A stretch of 64,000 nucleotides of DNA, from NCBI GenBank assembly GCA_041916775.1, contig JAYRYZ010000002.1:62001-126000 (forward strand), written 5' to 3'. The DNA comes from UBA2357 sp041916775 (GTDB lineage Bacteria; Pseudomonadota; Gammaproteobacteria; Burkholderiales; Rhodocyclaceae). Positions 37,633-45,778 of the stretch are shown here, piece by piece; position 1 is the stretch's first letter, and the number at the start of each line of letters is the position of its first letter. Under the pieces are notes generated by a model, which did not search any database, had not been told where the DNA came from, and worked only from the letters and a program-made list of their open reading frames with translations. The position numbers and the translations under genes are program-made.

Positions 37633-38433
37633 TCAGGGGCGCTCGCCTGCTGCCAGGCGGGCTTCGATGTCGTCGATCACCGGCAACAGGTCCGCGATCG
37701 TGTCGATCACGTAGTGCGGCGCGGCGGCGGCGAACGCGTCCTCCACCCGGCTGCGGATCTCCGCGCGCTGCTCGGGCGACGTGGCCTGGAAGGCCTCCAG
37801 CGTGAGCCCGGCCGGGCTGCCCGACAGCGCCAGCCCCACCGTCCACATCCCGGCGTTACGACCTTCATGGAGGCCAGGCAGGGTGTCATCCACCTTCACG
37901 CAATGCGCAACGCTGCCGATCGCGAGTTCCTGCACGCACTGCAGCGCCATCCACGGGCCGGGGCGGGCACCTGCAGAGAGATCGTCGGCGCAGACGATGC
38001 AGTCCGGGGTGTAGCCGTTCTCCGCCGCGAGCTCGACCAGCCGGGTCATCACCTGACGCGGGTAGCCGGTAGTGGAGCCGATCTGCAATCCGCGTGCGCG
38101 CAGCGCGGCGATGGTGCCGAGCGTGCCGGGGATGAGCGCGGCGTGCGCGCCGACCCGCTCCACCTGCAGCGGCAGGAAGGTGCGGTAGATGTGGTCGATG
38201 TCCTCGTGGCGCATCGGTCGTCCGAACTGCGCCTGCCAGCGCGCGGCGATGGCCGGGTCGCGGCCCAATGCCTCGATGTGCTGCCATTTGCCGAGCCCCA
38301 TCGGGCCGCGCGCCTCGTCGAGCGAGAGCGCGAAGCCGAAGGCGTCGACGAAGATCTGGGTGGGTGCGAACGAGCCGAAGTCGACGGTGGTGCCGGCCCA
38401 GTCGAAGATCACGGCTTCGAGCTGCAGATTCAT
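37633..38433 (-). CDS. phnX: phosphonoacetaldehyde hydrolase PhnX
   Basis: This 266-residue HAD-superfamily enzyme cleaves the C-P bond of phosphonoacetaldehyde to acetaldehyde and phosphate. The nucleophile D11 is in FDWAGTTVDFGS, the distinctive PhnX version of HAD motif I with Ala at the second-Asp position. The Schiff-base lysine is K49 in MGLGKWQHIEAL. HAD motif II is GSTTGY, and the acidic motif is VKVDDTLPGLHEG. It is the last gene of the minus-strand run phnS-phnT-permease-phnW-phnX and acts on the product of PhnW. Confidence 0.95.
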   Translation of the reverse strand: MNLQLEAVIFDWAGTTVDFGSFAPTQIFVDAFGFALSLDEARGPMGLGKWQHIEALGRDPAIAARWQAQFGRPMRHEDIDHIYRTFLPLQVERVGAHAALIPGTLGTIAALRARGLQIGSTTGYPRQVMTRLVELAAENGYTPDCIVCADDLSAGARPGPWMALQCVQELAIGSVAHCVKVDDTLPGLHEGRNAGMWTVGLALSGSPAGLTLEAFQATSPEQRAEIRSRVEDAFAAAAPHYVIDTIADLLPVIDDIEARLAAGERP

Positions 38434-38502
38434 GTGAGGTTTGCTCCTGGATGCGTGTGAGGTGAGGCGAGGTGGTGTGTGCGTCCGCTATGTGTGTCCG
38501 CT

Positions 38503-39618
38503 TCAGCGCCGGGCCGTGCCCATCGCGTCGAGTGCGGCGGCGACTGCGGTCACCACCTTCGTCATGTCGTGCGGGGTCAGCGCGCCGATGCAGCCGACGC
38601 GGAAGGTCTCCACCCGGGTGAGCTTGCCCGGGTAGAGGATGAAGCCCTGCTCGCGCACGCGCTGGTAGAAGGCCTTGAAGTCATAGGCGGCATCGTCCGG
38701 CGCGTGGAAGGTGACGATGATCGGCGCCTGCAGCGCGGCGGGCAGGAAAGGCGCGAGCCCGAGCGCGCGCATGCCCTCCACCAGCGCCGTGCAGTTGGCC
38801 CGGTAGCGCTCGCCGCGTGCGGCGAGCCCGCCTTCCTCGCGATACTGGGCGAGCGCCGCATGCAGGGCGACGACCACATGGGTGGGCGGCGTGAAGCGCC
38901 ACTGGGTGGTCTTCTGCATGTACTGCCACTGGTCGTGGAGGTCCAGCGCGAGCGAGTGACAGTTGCCGGCCGCCGCTTCCAGCGCCGCCTTGCGGGCGAT
39001 GACGAAGCCCATGCCGGGCACGCCTTCCAGGCACTTGCCGGAGGCGGCGATGAGCGCATCGAAGGGGGTGTCGCGCGCGTCGATGGGGAGCGCACCGAAG
39101 CTGCTCATCGCGTCCACGATCAACCCGCGCCCCTGGCGGGCGACTGCGGCGGCGATCTCGGCGAGCGGGTTGAGGATGCCGGTGCCGGTCTCGCAGTGCA
39201 CCTGGGCGACGTGGGTGATGCCGGGGTCGGCGAGGAGCGCGGCCTCGATCGCATGCGGGTCGGCCGGTGCGTCCTCGGCGATCGGCAGCTCGACCGCTTC
39301 GCGCCCGAGGTAGGACAGGATGCGCAGGATGCGCGCGCAATAGGCGCCGTTGTTGGGCACCAGCACCTTGCCGTGGCGCGGCACCAGTGTGCCGAGCGCG
39401 GCCTCGACTGCGAAGGTGCCCGAGCCCTGCAGCGGCACGCAGGCGTGGCTGTCGGCGGCGTGGGCGATGTCCAGCAACTGGGTGCAGACTTCCGCGGTGA
39501 TCCGGTTGAAGGCCGCGTCCCAAGAGCCCCAGTCGTGCAGCATCGCCGCCTTGGTGCGCAGCGACGTGGTGAGCGGGCCGGGGGTGAGCAACAGCGGATC
39601 GCGGTCGATCTCGTACAT
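38503..39618 (-). CDS. phnW: 2-aminoethylphosphonate-pyruvate transaminase PhnW
   Basis: This 371-residue PLP aminotransferase of fold type I converts 2-aminoethylphosphonate and pyruvate to phosphonoacetaldehyde and alanine. The N-terminus PLLLTPGPLTTSLRTKAAML is typical. PLP contacts are GSGTFAVEAALGT, D169 in IVDAMSSFGA and the Schiff-base lysine K195 in AASGKCLEGVPG. The C-terminus carries GFILYPGKLTRVETFRVGCIG. GGAG precedes the ATG. It lies 13 bases downstream of the permease gene and upstream of phnX, so PhnW and PhnX form the complete two-step phosphonatase route. Confidence 0.96.
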   Translation of the reverse strand: MYEIDRDPLLLTPGPLTTSLRTKAAMLHDWGSWDAAFNRITAEVCTQLLDIAHAADSHACVPLQGSGTFAVEAALGTLVPRHGKVLVPNNGAYCARILRILSYLGREAVELPIAEDAPADPHAIEAALLADPGITHVAQVHCETGTGILNPLAEIAAAVARQGRGLIVDAMSSFGALPIDARDTPFDALIAASGKCLEGVPGMGFVIARKAALEAAAGNCHSLALDLHDQWQYMQKTTQWRFTPPTHVVVALHAALAQYREEGGLAARGERYRANCTALVEGMRALGLAPFLPAALQAPIIVTFHAPDDAAYDFKAFYQRVREQGFILYPGKLTRVETFRVGCIGALTPHDMTKVVTAVAAALDAMGTARR

Positions 39619-39631
39619 GGTGTCTCCAGAA

Positions 39632-41341
39632 TCAGCGTTTGAGGTTGCGCCAGGCCTGGTGGCGGCGGAACAGGACGTGGGTGAGGGCGGAATAGGCGAG
39701 GCTGATCAGCGCCGAGGTCAGCACGATCAAAGTCGCCATCGCTGCGGCCGGGCCGAGCTCGCCCGCCTCGTCGAGGTTGAGGATGGCCACCGACGCGGGC
39801 AGGGTCTCGGGCGAATAGAGGAAGACCAGTGCCGAGACCGTGGTCATCGCGTTGATGAAGAGGTAGCGGGCGATCTCCAGCACCGCCGGCAGGCACACCG
39901 GCAGGGTGACGCGCCACAGCGTCACGAACTGCGGCACCTTCAGCGACGCGGAGACCGCCTCGAACTCGCGGTCCAGGCTCTTCAACGCCGTCACTGCGGT
40001 GAGGTGGCAGGCGGTGAAGTAGTGCACCACGTTGGCGATGACCATGATCGCGAGGGTGTGATAAAGCCCGTTGAGCGGATTCGCCGGGTGATTGAAGAAC
40101 AGGATGTAGCCGATGCCGAGCACCAGCCCCGGCACGCCCATCGGCAGGGCGGCCAGCCCGCGCACGAACGGATACAGCCACTGCGGGCCGTGCTGCGTCT
40201 TCTCCAGCAGGTAGGCGGTGAGGAAGATGAACGGGGTGCCGAACAGCGCCGTCAGGCCGGCGATGCGCCGACTGTTGAGGTAGGCGTCGAGCACGCCCGC
40301 CTCGGCGAGCCCGTAGGTGTAGTGGCCCAGGGTCGGCGCGAGGTTGTACGGCCAGAAGGTGACGAAGGAGGTGTAGGCGGCCATGCCCAGCACGCCCAGC
40401 ATCGCCACCGCCATCACCGCGCAGTACCCGAGCAGCGGCAGATCGCGCCGCCAGTCGGGGCGTGGCGTATAGGGTACGGCGCGGGCGGTGAGCGCGGCCT
40501 GCTGGCGGCGCTGCACATGCCAGTCGATCGCGAACGCGACCAGCACCGGCATCAGCAGCAGCAAGGCCACGATCGCACCACGGCCGTAGTTATGCTGGCC
40601 GACCACCTGCACATAGATCTCGACCGCCAGCACCGGGAAGTTGCCGCCGATCACCTTGGGGATGCCGAACTCGCTCACCGAATACGCGAACACCACCAGC
40701 GCGGCGCTGATGAGGCCGTAGCGCGCGCCCGGCAGCGTCACCGTCAAGAACTTGCGCCAGCGCGACGCCGAAAGCGCGTCGGCGGCCTCGAAGAGCCGCC
40801 CGTCGGCGGTCGCGAGCGCCACCACCAGGATCATCAGCGCGTGCGGAAAGCTCGCATACACGGTGGCGATGATGATGCCGAGCGGGCCGTAGATCGACTG
40901 CTCGCCCAGCCAGCTCTTCAGCACGCCCTGGGTGCCGAACCACTGGATGAAGGCGATCGCGCCCACGAGCGAGGGGCCGAGCAGGGCCGACAGGCCGATC
41001 ACCCGCCACAGACCGCGCAGCGGCAGGCAGGCGCGCTGCAGCGCGTAGGCATAGAGGAAGGCGAGCGGCACCGTGACGAGCGTCACCACCACCGCCACCC
41101 ACAGCGTGTTCCAGATCGCCGTGCCCATGCCGGGGGTCGCGGCGAAGGTGATGAAGCGGGCAAGGCTGAGGCGGCCGGCGTCGTCGACGATGCTGTTGAT
41201 CAGGAGCACCCCGAGGGGCAGCAGCAGGAACACACACAGCGCGAGCGCGGCGACGATCAGCAGCAACCCGGCGAGCCGCTCACCGGCGGTGCGCACGGGC
41301 CGCCTGGCGGGTGTCGAGCGGTGTGACAGAACCGCCGCCAT
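39632..41341 (-). CDS. 2-aminoethylphosphonate ABC transporter permease, two-domain type
   Basis: This 569-residue permease contains two fused binding-protein-dependent transport domains with about twelve transmembrane segments, like FbpB-type iron permeases and the single-chain PhnU2-type phosphonate permeases. The first EAA-like loop is around EAADALSASRWRKFLTVTLPGA; the second is near EFEAVSASLKVPQFVTLWRVTLP. It would form the inner-membrane channel with the adjacent ATPase and receive substrate from the periplasmic protein. Its ATG overlaps the ATPase stop codon by one base (TGATG), so the two are translationally coupled. The substrate is inferred from the phn context. Confidence 0.88.
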   Translation of the reverse strand: MAAVLSHRSTPARRPVRTAGERLAGLLLIVAALALCVFLLLPLGVLLINSIVDDAGRLSLARFITFAATPGMGTAIWNTLWVAVVVTLVTVPLAFLYAYALQRACLPLRGLWRVIGLSALLGPSLVGAIAFIQWFGTQGVLKSWLGEQSIYGPLGIIIATVYASFPHALMILVVALATADGRLFEAADALSASRWRKFLTVTLPGARYGLISAALVVFAYSVSEFGIPKVIGGNFPVLAVEIYVQVVGQHNYGRGAIVALLLLMPVLVAFAIDWHVQRRQQAALTARAVPYTPRPDWRRDLPLLGYCAVMAVAMLGVLGMAAYTSFVTFWPYNLAPTLGHYTYGLAEAGVLDAYLNSRRIAGLTALFGTPFIFLTAYLLEKTQHGPQWLYPFVRGLAALPMGVPGLVLGIGYILFFNHPANPLNGLYHTLAIMVIANVVHYFTACHLTAVTALKSLDREFEAVSASLKVPQFVTLWRVTLPVCLPAVLEIARYLFINAMTTVSALVFLYSPETLPASVAILNLDEAGELGPAAAMATLIVLTSALISLAYSALTHVLFRRHQAWRNLKR

Positions 41342-42408
41342 CAGGCGTTCTCCGGCATCGGCACGAGGCGTTCGGGCGGGATGCCGACGTGCAGCAGGGC
41401 GCCCTCGTGGATCTGCAGGCCATCGAGGTAGTTGGCGGAGAACTGTGCGACCAGTGGCCGTGCCGAGCCGGTGGCGGCGCGCAAGGTGACGAGCGAGTAC
41501 GCGCCGAGGAACTCGGACTTGAGCACGCGGGCGTAGAAGGCGTTCTCCGGCGTGCCGAGCGTGGGGTGGAGCTGGATGTCCTCCGGCCGGATGTAGAAGC
41601 GCATGCGTTGGCCTGCCTCGAGTGCGGTGCCGCAGCGCAGCACCAGCTCGCCGGCGCGGATCCGCGCCTCATCGATCGCTTCCGCCTCGATGAGGTTACC
41701 GCGCCCGATGAAGTCCGCGACGAAGTCGTTGCCCGGTTGGCGGTAGATGTGCTGCGGGTCGCCGATCTGCTGGATGCGCCCGGCCTTCATCACGACGATG
41801 CGGTCGGCCATTGCGAGCGCCTCCTCCTGGTCGTGGGTCACCATGATCGTCGTCACCCCGAGGCGTGCCTGCAGCTGGCGGATCTCCGAGCGCAGCCGCA
41901 CCCGCTCGATCGCATCCAGCGCGGACAGCGGCTCGTCGAGCAGCAGCAGATCCGGCGAGGTCGCGAGCGCACGCGCGAGCGCGATACGCTGCTGCTGTCC
42001 GCCCGAGAGCTGCGCCGGGTACTTCGCCTGCGTGCCGGGCAGGCCGACGAGGAGCAGCATCTCCTCGACCCGCTCGACGATCTGCTTGCGCGGCATGCGG
42101 CGGCTGGTCATGCCGTAGGCCACGTTGTCCGCGACGCTCAGGTTGGGGAAGAGCGCGTAGGACTGGAACACGATGCCATAGTCGCGCAGCGCCGGCGAAA
42201 GCTGCGAGATGTCCCGGCCGGCATGGCGGATGCTGCCGCTGTCCTGTAGCTCGAGGCCGGCGATGGCGCGCAGCAGCGTGGTCTTGCCGCAGCCGGAGGG
42301 GCCCAGCAGGACGAGGAACTCGCCCTGCTCGACGGCGAGGTCGATCTGGTCGAGTGCGACGAACTGGCCGAAGCGCTTGTTCAGTGCCTTGATTTCGAGA
42401 TGCGCCAT
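41341..42408 (-). CDS. 2-aminoethylphosphonate ABC transporter ATP-binding protein
   Basis: This 355-residue ABC ATPase of the spermidine/Fe3+ (PotA/FbpC) subgroup has Walker A GPSGCGKTT, Q-loop FQSYALFPNL, signature LSGGQQQR, Walker B LLLLDEP and the switch histidine in VTHDQEEA. A C-terminal TOBE-like domain (about 270-350, FYIRPEDIQLHP) follows. It powers the permease encoded downstream; the stop and the permease start overlap. A strong hairpin in the 73-base gap separates it from the upstream binding-protein gene. This family is commonly annotated PhnT2 in Burkholderiales and Rhodocyclales. Confidence 0.9.
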   Translation of the reverse strand: MAHLEIKALNKRFGQFVALDQIDLAVEQGEFLVLLGPSGCGKTTLLRAIAGLELQDSGSIRHAGRDISQLSPALRDYGIVFQSYALFPNLSVADNVAYGMTSRRMPRKQIVERVEEMLLLVGLPGTQAKYPAQLSGGQQQRIALARALATSPDLLLLDEPLSALDAIERVRLRSEIRQLQARLGVTTIMVTHDQEEALAMADRIVVMKAGRIQQIGDPQHIYRQPGNDFVADFIGRGNLIEAEAIDEARIRAGELVLRCGTALEAGQRMRFYIRPEDIQLHPTLGTPENAFYARVLKSEFLGAYSLVTLRAATGSARPLVAQFSANYLDGLQIHEGALLHVGIPPERLVPMPENA

Positions 42409-42428
42409 GACGGCTCCGAAGACGACGT

Positions 42429-42466
42429 CACCCTCGCGCGCCAGCGAGCGCCAGCGCGCGAGGGTG
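42429..42466 (-). other. intercistronic hairpin between phnS and phnT
   Basis: CACCCTCGCGCGC and GCGCGCGAGGGTG are perfect 13-bp complementary arms around a 12-base loop. It lies immediately 3' of the binding-protein gene. There is no T-run. Such hairpins commonly stabilise the upstream message so that the periplasmic binding protein is made in excess over the membrane subunits. Confidence 0.75.
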
Positions 42467-42481
42467 GCGGGGGGCGGTGGC

Positions 42482-43507
42482 TTACTTCTTGGGCTCGGAC
42501 TTGGTCGCGTAGCGCTTCTGCCACTCGGCGAGGATCGCCTCGCGGTTCTTGCCCATCCAGGTGAAGTCGTTGTTCACCAGGCGCTGCTCATAGTCGTTGG
42601 GCACGAACTTCAGGCGGCTGGCGATGCCGGGAATGGCGGTGACGGCGAAGTTCTTCGCGTAGAGCTCGTTGGCTTCGCGCGTGGAGGCCCAGTCGGCGAG
42701 CTTCCTGGCAGCGTCGAGCCTGGGCGTGTCCTTCACGATCGCGATCGATTCCAGATCCCAGCCCAACCCTTCCTTCGGGAAGATGATGTCGATCGGTGCC
42801 CCCTTGTCGCGCACCGTGTTGGCGCGGTACTCGAACGAGATGCCCACCGGGAACTCGCCCGCGCCGGCCATCACGCAGGGCTTGGAGCCGGAGTGTGTAT
42901 ATACCGCGATGTTCTCGTGCAGCTTGTCCATGTAGGCCCAGCCGCCCTGTTCGCCGAAGATCTGCAGCCAGGCGGTCACGTCCAGGAAGCCGGTGCCGGA
43001 CGAGTTCGGGTTGGGCATCACCACCTTGCCCTTGAACTCGGGTTTCAGCAGGTCGTTCCAACTCTCGATGCGCGGCAGCCCCTGCTTCTGCATTTCCGCG
43101 ACGTTGTAGCAGATCGCCGCGCCCCACACGTCCATGCCAACCCAGCTGGGCGGGTTGGCGGCGTCGCGGAAGCGCGGGTTGATCTCGGCGAGGTTCGACG
43201 GCGCATAGGGCTGGAGCATGCCTTCCTGCTGGAACACCACCATGCTCGAGGCGGCGACCCCCATGATCACGTCGGCTACCGGCTTGGCCTTCTCGGCGAG
43301 CAGCTTGGCGGTGATGATGCCGGTGGAGTCGCGCGTCCACTTGATCTCGATGTCGGGGTTGGACTTGTTGAAGGCCTCCTGATAGGCCTTCAGCTGGTCG
43401 GTCTCGAGTGCGGTGTAGACGTTCAGCACGGTCTTGTCGGCGAGGGCCGGCACGGCCAGCCCGAGGGTGAGGCCGAGCGCGGCGAGTTGCTTGACCAGTC
43501 GTTTCAT
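42482..43507 (-). CDS. 2-aminoethylphosphonate periplasmic binding protein
   Basis: This 341-residue solute-binding protein of the extracellular binding protein family 1 / Fe3+-type fold has a signal peptide (MKRLVKQLAALGLTLGLAVPALA). The mature part begins DKTVLNVYTALETDQLKAYQEAF and includes the hinge-region IKWTRDSTGIITAKLLAEKAKP and VVMPNPNSSGTGFLDVTAW. It would capture aminoethylphosphonate in the periplasm (PhnS2-type). It is the first gene of the minus-strand transport/degradation run, divergent from phnR. Its ATG is immediately preceded by ATG TAG, with the ribosome-binding GGAG placed for that upstream ATG rather than its own. Confidence 0.9.
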   Translation of the reverse strand: MKRLVKQLAALGLTLGLAVPALADKTVLNVYTALETDQLKAYQEAFNKSNPDIEIKWTRDSTGIITAKLLAEKAKPVADVIMGVAASSMVVFQQEGMLQPYAPSNLAEINPRFRDAANPPSWVGMDVWGAAICYNVAEMQKQGLPRIESWNDLLKPEFKGKVVMPNPNSSGTGFLDVTAWLQIFGEQGGWAYMDKLHENIAVYTHSGSKPCVMAGAGEFPVGISFEYRANTVRDKGAPIDIIFPKEGLGWDLESIAIVKDTPRLDAARKLADWASTREANELYAKNFAVTAIPGIASRLKFVPNDYEQRLVNNDFTWMGKNREAILAEWQKRYATKSEPKK

Positions 43508-43561
43508 CTACATGGCGGAGTCTCCGGGGTGAGGATGGAACCGGGCTGCGCCGACGATCGC

Positions 43562-43579
43562 CTGTCATCGGGCTGACAT
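43562..43579 (+). promoter_or_regulatory. Pho box before phnR
   Basis: CTGTCAT, four bases (CGGG), then CTGACAT form two direct repeats with an 11-bp period, matching the PhoB consensus CTGTCAT-N4-CTGTCAT at 13 of 14 positions. A possible -10 (TAAGGT, 43590-43595) lies 10 bases downstream, the normal Pho spacing. It is oriented toward phnR. It also lies 55 bases upstream of the divergent phnS start. Confidence 0.72.
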
Positions 43580-43625
43580 CGTGGCGGGCTAAGGTGACGC
43601 CATGCTAGGATCTGTTTATTGCAGA

Positions 43626-43635
43626 TTGTTGACAA
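43626..43635. promoter_or_regulatory. candidate PhnR (GntR-type) operator
   Basis: TTGT-TG-ACAA is a perfect inverted repeat with the GT...AC core typical of FadR/FCD-type GntR operators. It overlaps a TTGACA hexamer in the AT-rich gap between phnS and phnR and is well placed for autoregulation and control of the divergent transport operon. Confidence 0.55.
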
Positions 43636-43662
43636 AATACATAATTCAAAAATAGTTCAAAC

Positions 43663-44403
43663 ATGGCTCTCGTTGAAACCTCGACCCTGCCGCCGGCCAT
43701 GGCCGCCTCTGCCGCCGGTGAAGATTCCATGCTCGCGCTGGTGCAGCGCACCTCGCTGACCCGCCTGGTGGCTGAGGCACTGGAGCAACTCATCCTCACC
43801 GGTGAGCTCGCACCCGGCGTGAAGCTCAACGAGGTGGCGCTCGCCGAGCGGCTGGGGGTGTCGCGCGGGCCGCTGCGCGAGGCCTATCGCACCCTCGAGG
43901 AATCCGGGCTGATCCGCCAGGAGAAGAATCGCGGCGCCTACGTGCGCGAGGTCGCGCTCGCCGAAGCCGCGCAGATCTACGAGGTCCGCGCCGGGCTGGA
44001 TGCCACCGCCGGCCGCCTGCTGGCCGAGCGCATCACCGCTTCGCAATGCACGACGCTGCAAGGCCTCGCGGACGAGATGCAGCGCGCGGCGGGAGACGAC
44101 GACGTGGATGCCTTCCACCGCCTCAACCTCGCTTTCCACGACCAGATCGTCACGATGACCGGCAACCAGCCACTGATCGATGTGTATCGCAAGCTGGTGA
44201 AGCAGCTCGCGCTGTTTCACCGCCGCAACCTGCTCGCACCCATGGCGACTCCCCGCTTCGCCGACGAGCACAGCCACATCGTCGCGCTGCTCGCCGCCGG
44301 CGACGGCGCGGCTTGCGCCGAGGCCCTGTTCGCACATGCGCAGGGCGGTCGCGCACGCATGCTGCACGATGGCGAACTCGCGGGGGTGGCGCTTGAAGCC
44401 TGA
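43663..44403 (+). CDS. phnR: GntR-family phosphonate utilisation regulator
   Basis: This 246-residue regulator has an N-terminal winged helix (LTRLVAEALEQLILTGELAPGVKLNEVALAERLGVSRGPLREAYRTLEESGLI) and a C-terminal FCD effector domain (about 105-235, with EVRAGLDATAGRLLAE and HSHIVALLAAGDGAACAEAL). Conserved FCD metal-site residues such as NLAFHD and ADEHSHI are present. By context it belongs to the phosphonate-associated group seen in Burkholderia (phnR). No clear ribosome-binding site precedes the ATG at 43663; an internal ATG at 43729 (MLALVQRTSLTRL) has GGTGA nearby and may be the true start. It is divergent from phnS and overlaps the next gene. Confidence 0.85.
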   Translation: MALVETSTLPPAMAASAAGEDSMLALVQRTSLTRLVAEALEQLILTGELAPGVKLNEVALAERLGVSRGPLREAYRTLEESGLIRQEKNRGAYVREVALAEAAQIYEVRAGLDATAGRLLAERITASQCTTLQGLADEMQRAAGDDDVDAFHRLNLAFHDQIVTMTGNQPLIDVYRKLVKQLALFHRRNLLAPMATPRFADEHSHIVALLAAGDGAACAEALFAHAQGGRARMLHDGELAGVALEA

Positions 44404-45778
44404 AGCCGACCGCAGCGAGGGCGACATCAACCTTGGCGCGCGCCGCAGCGCGTGGCAGGCAGCGCACATCGACGAGGCCACGCGGGCGCTGCTTGCCGAG
44501 GACGCACGCTGGTTCCTGCACCAGTCCATGTCCACCCCGTGCCTGAATGCGCTCACCGCCGCACAGGGCGCCTGGCTCACTGACAGCGCGGGGCGGCGCA
44601 TCCTGGATTTCCATGGCAACAGCCTGCACCAGGTCGGCTACGGCCATCCCGTGGTGATGGCGGCGATACGCGAAACCCTGGAGCAGCTGCCCTTCAGTCC
44701 GCGGCGCTATACCAACCAGCCCGCGGTTGCGCTCGCGCGGCGCCTCTGTGAGGCGGCGCCGATTCCGGACGCGAAGCTGCTGTTCGCCCCGGGCGGCACT
44801 GCGGCGATCGGCATGGCGCTGAAGCTTGCACGCCTCGTCACCGGTCGCTTCAAGACGATCTCGATGTGGGACGCGTTTCACGGCGCCTCGCTGGATGCGA
44901 TCTCGATCGGCGGCGAGGCGGTGTTTCGCCGCGGCATCGGTCCGCTGCTGCCGGGCAGCGAGCATGTGCCGCCCTGCGATCCGGGCGCGTGCGTGTTCGG
45001 TTGCAGCGGCCAGTGCGCGCTGCGCTGCGTGGACTACATCGACTATTGCCTCGCGAAGGAGGGCGATGTCGCGGCGGTGATCGTCGAGACCATCCGCTGC
45101 ACCGACGTGCAGGTGCCGCCGCACGACTACTACCGCCGTCTGCGCGAGATCTGCGACCGCCACGGTGCGCTGCTGATCCTGGACGAGATCCCGATCGCGC
45201 TCGGACGCACCGGCCATCTCTTCGCCGTCGAGCGTTACGGCATCACGCCTGACATGCTGGTGATCGGCAAGGGCCTGGGTGGCGGCACGATGCCGCTCGC
45301 GGCGCTGATTGCGCGCGGCCGCTTCGATGTCGGCCAGCACATCTCGCTCGGCCACTACACCCATGAGAAGAACCCGGTGGCCTGCGCCGCCGGGCTCGCG
45401 GTGCTGGACGTCATCGAGCAGGAAGACCTGCTCGCGCGCAGCCGCCGTCTCGGCGAGGCGGCACGCTTACGGCTGGAGGCGCTGGCAGGCGAGCTCGAAG
45501 CGATCGCGGCGGTGCGCGTCGCCGGGTTCCTGATCGGGGTGGAGTTGCGCGACCAGCCCGGGCGCGACGCCGGCGATCTCGCCGAGGCGGTGCTCTACCG
45601 CTGCCTCTCGGCAGGTTTGTCGTTCAAGGTCGGGCAGGGCAGGGTGCTGGTGCTGGCGCCGCCGCTCAACATCGCGGAGGACGACACCTCGGCTGGGCGC
45701 TGGATACGCTGGCGGACGCCCTCAGAGCCGAGCTCGGCCGCTGACGCATGCCGTCCAGTTCGCTCACGTCCGGGGTGA
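44393..45778 (+). CDS. pbfA: PbfA-like (R)-1-hydroxy-2-aminoethylphosphonate ammonia-lyase, 3' end frameshifted
   Basis: This class III aminotransferase-fold PLP protein of about 450 residues starts at a TTG overlapping phnR (LKPEADRSEGDINLGARR). PLP motifs are GGTAAIGMALKLAR, D264 in LILDEIP and the lysine K293 in VIGKGLGGGTMP. In phosphonate clusters such proteins (PbfA) deaminate hydroxylated aminoethylphosphonate to phosphonoacetaldehyde, which PhnX then cleaves. Five cysteines at 195, 200, 204, 208 and 212 form an unusual CX4CX3CX3CX3C segment. The reading frame is disturbed near 45680-45690. In the frame one base back the normal family ending (LGWALDTLADALRAELGR) continues to a stop at 45742-45744, whereas the actual frame runs on to 45778. 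A two-base AC gain or one-base loss would explain it. The function is inferred from family and context. Confidence 0.78.
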   Translation: MKPEADRSEGDINLGARRSAWQAAHIDEATRALLAEDARWFLHQSMSTPCLNALTAAQGAWLTDSAGRRILDFHGNSLHQVGYGHPVVMAAIRETLEQLPFSPRRYTNQPAVALARRLCEAAPIPDAKLLFAPGGTAAIGMALKLARLVTGRFKTISMWDAFHGASLDAISIGGEAVFRRGIGPLLPGSEHVPPCDPGACVFGCSGQCALRCVDYIDYCLAKEGDVAAVIVETIRCTDVQVPPHDYYRRLREICDRHGALLILDEIPIALGRTGHLFAVERYGITPDMLVIGKGLGGGTMPLAALIARGRFDVGQHISLGHYTHEKNPVACAAGLAVLDVIEQEDLLARSRRLGEAARLRLEALAGELEAIAAVRVAGFLIGVELRDQPGRDAGDLAEAVLYRCLSAGLSFKVGQGRVLVLAPPLNIAEDDTSAGRWIRWRTPSEPSSAADACRPVRSRPG

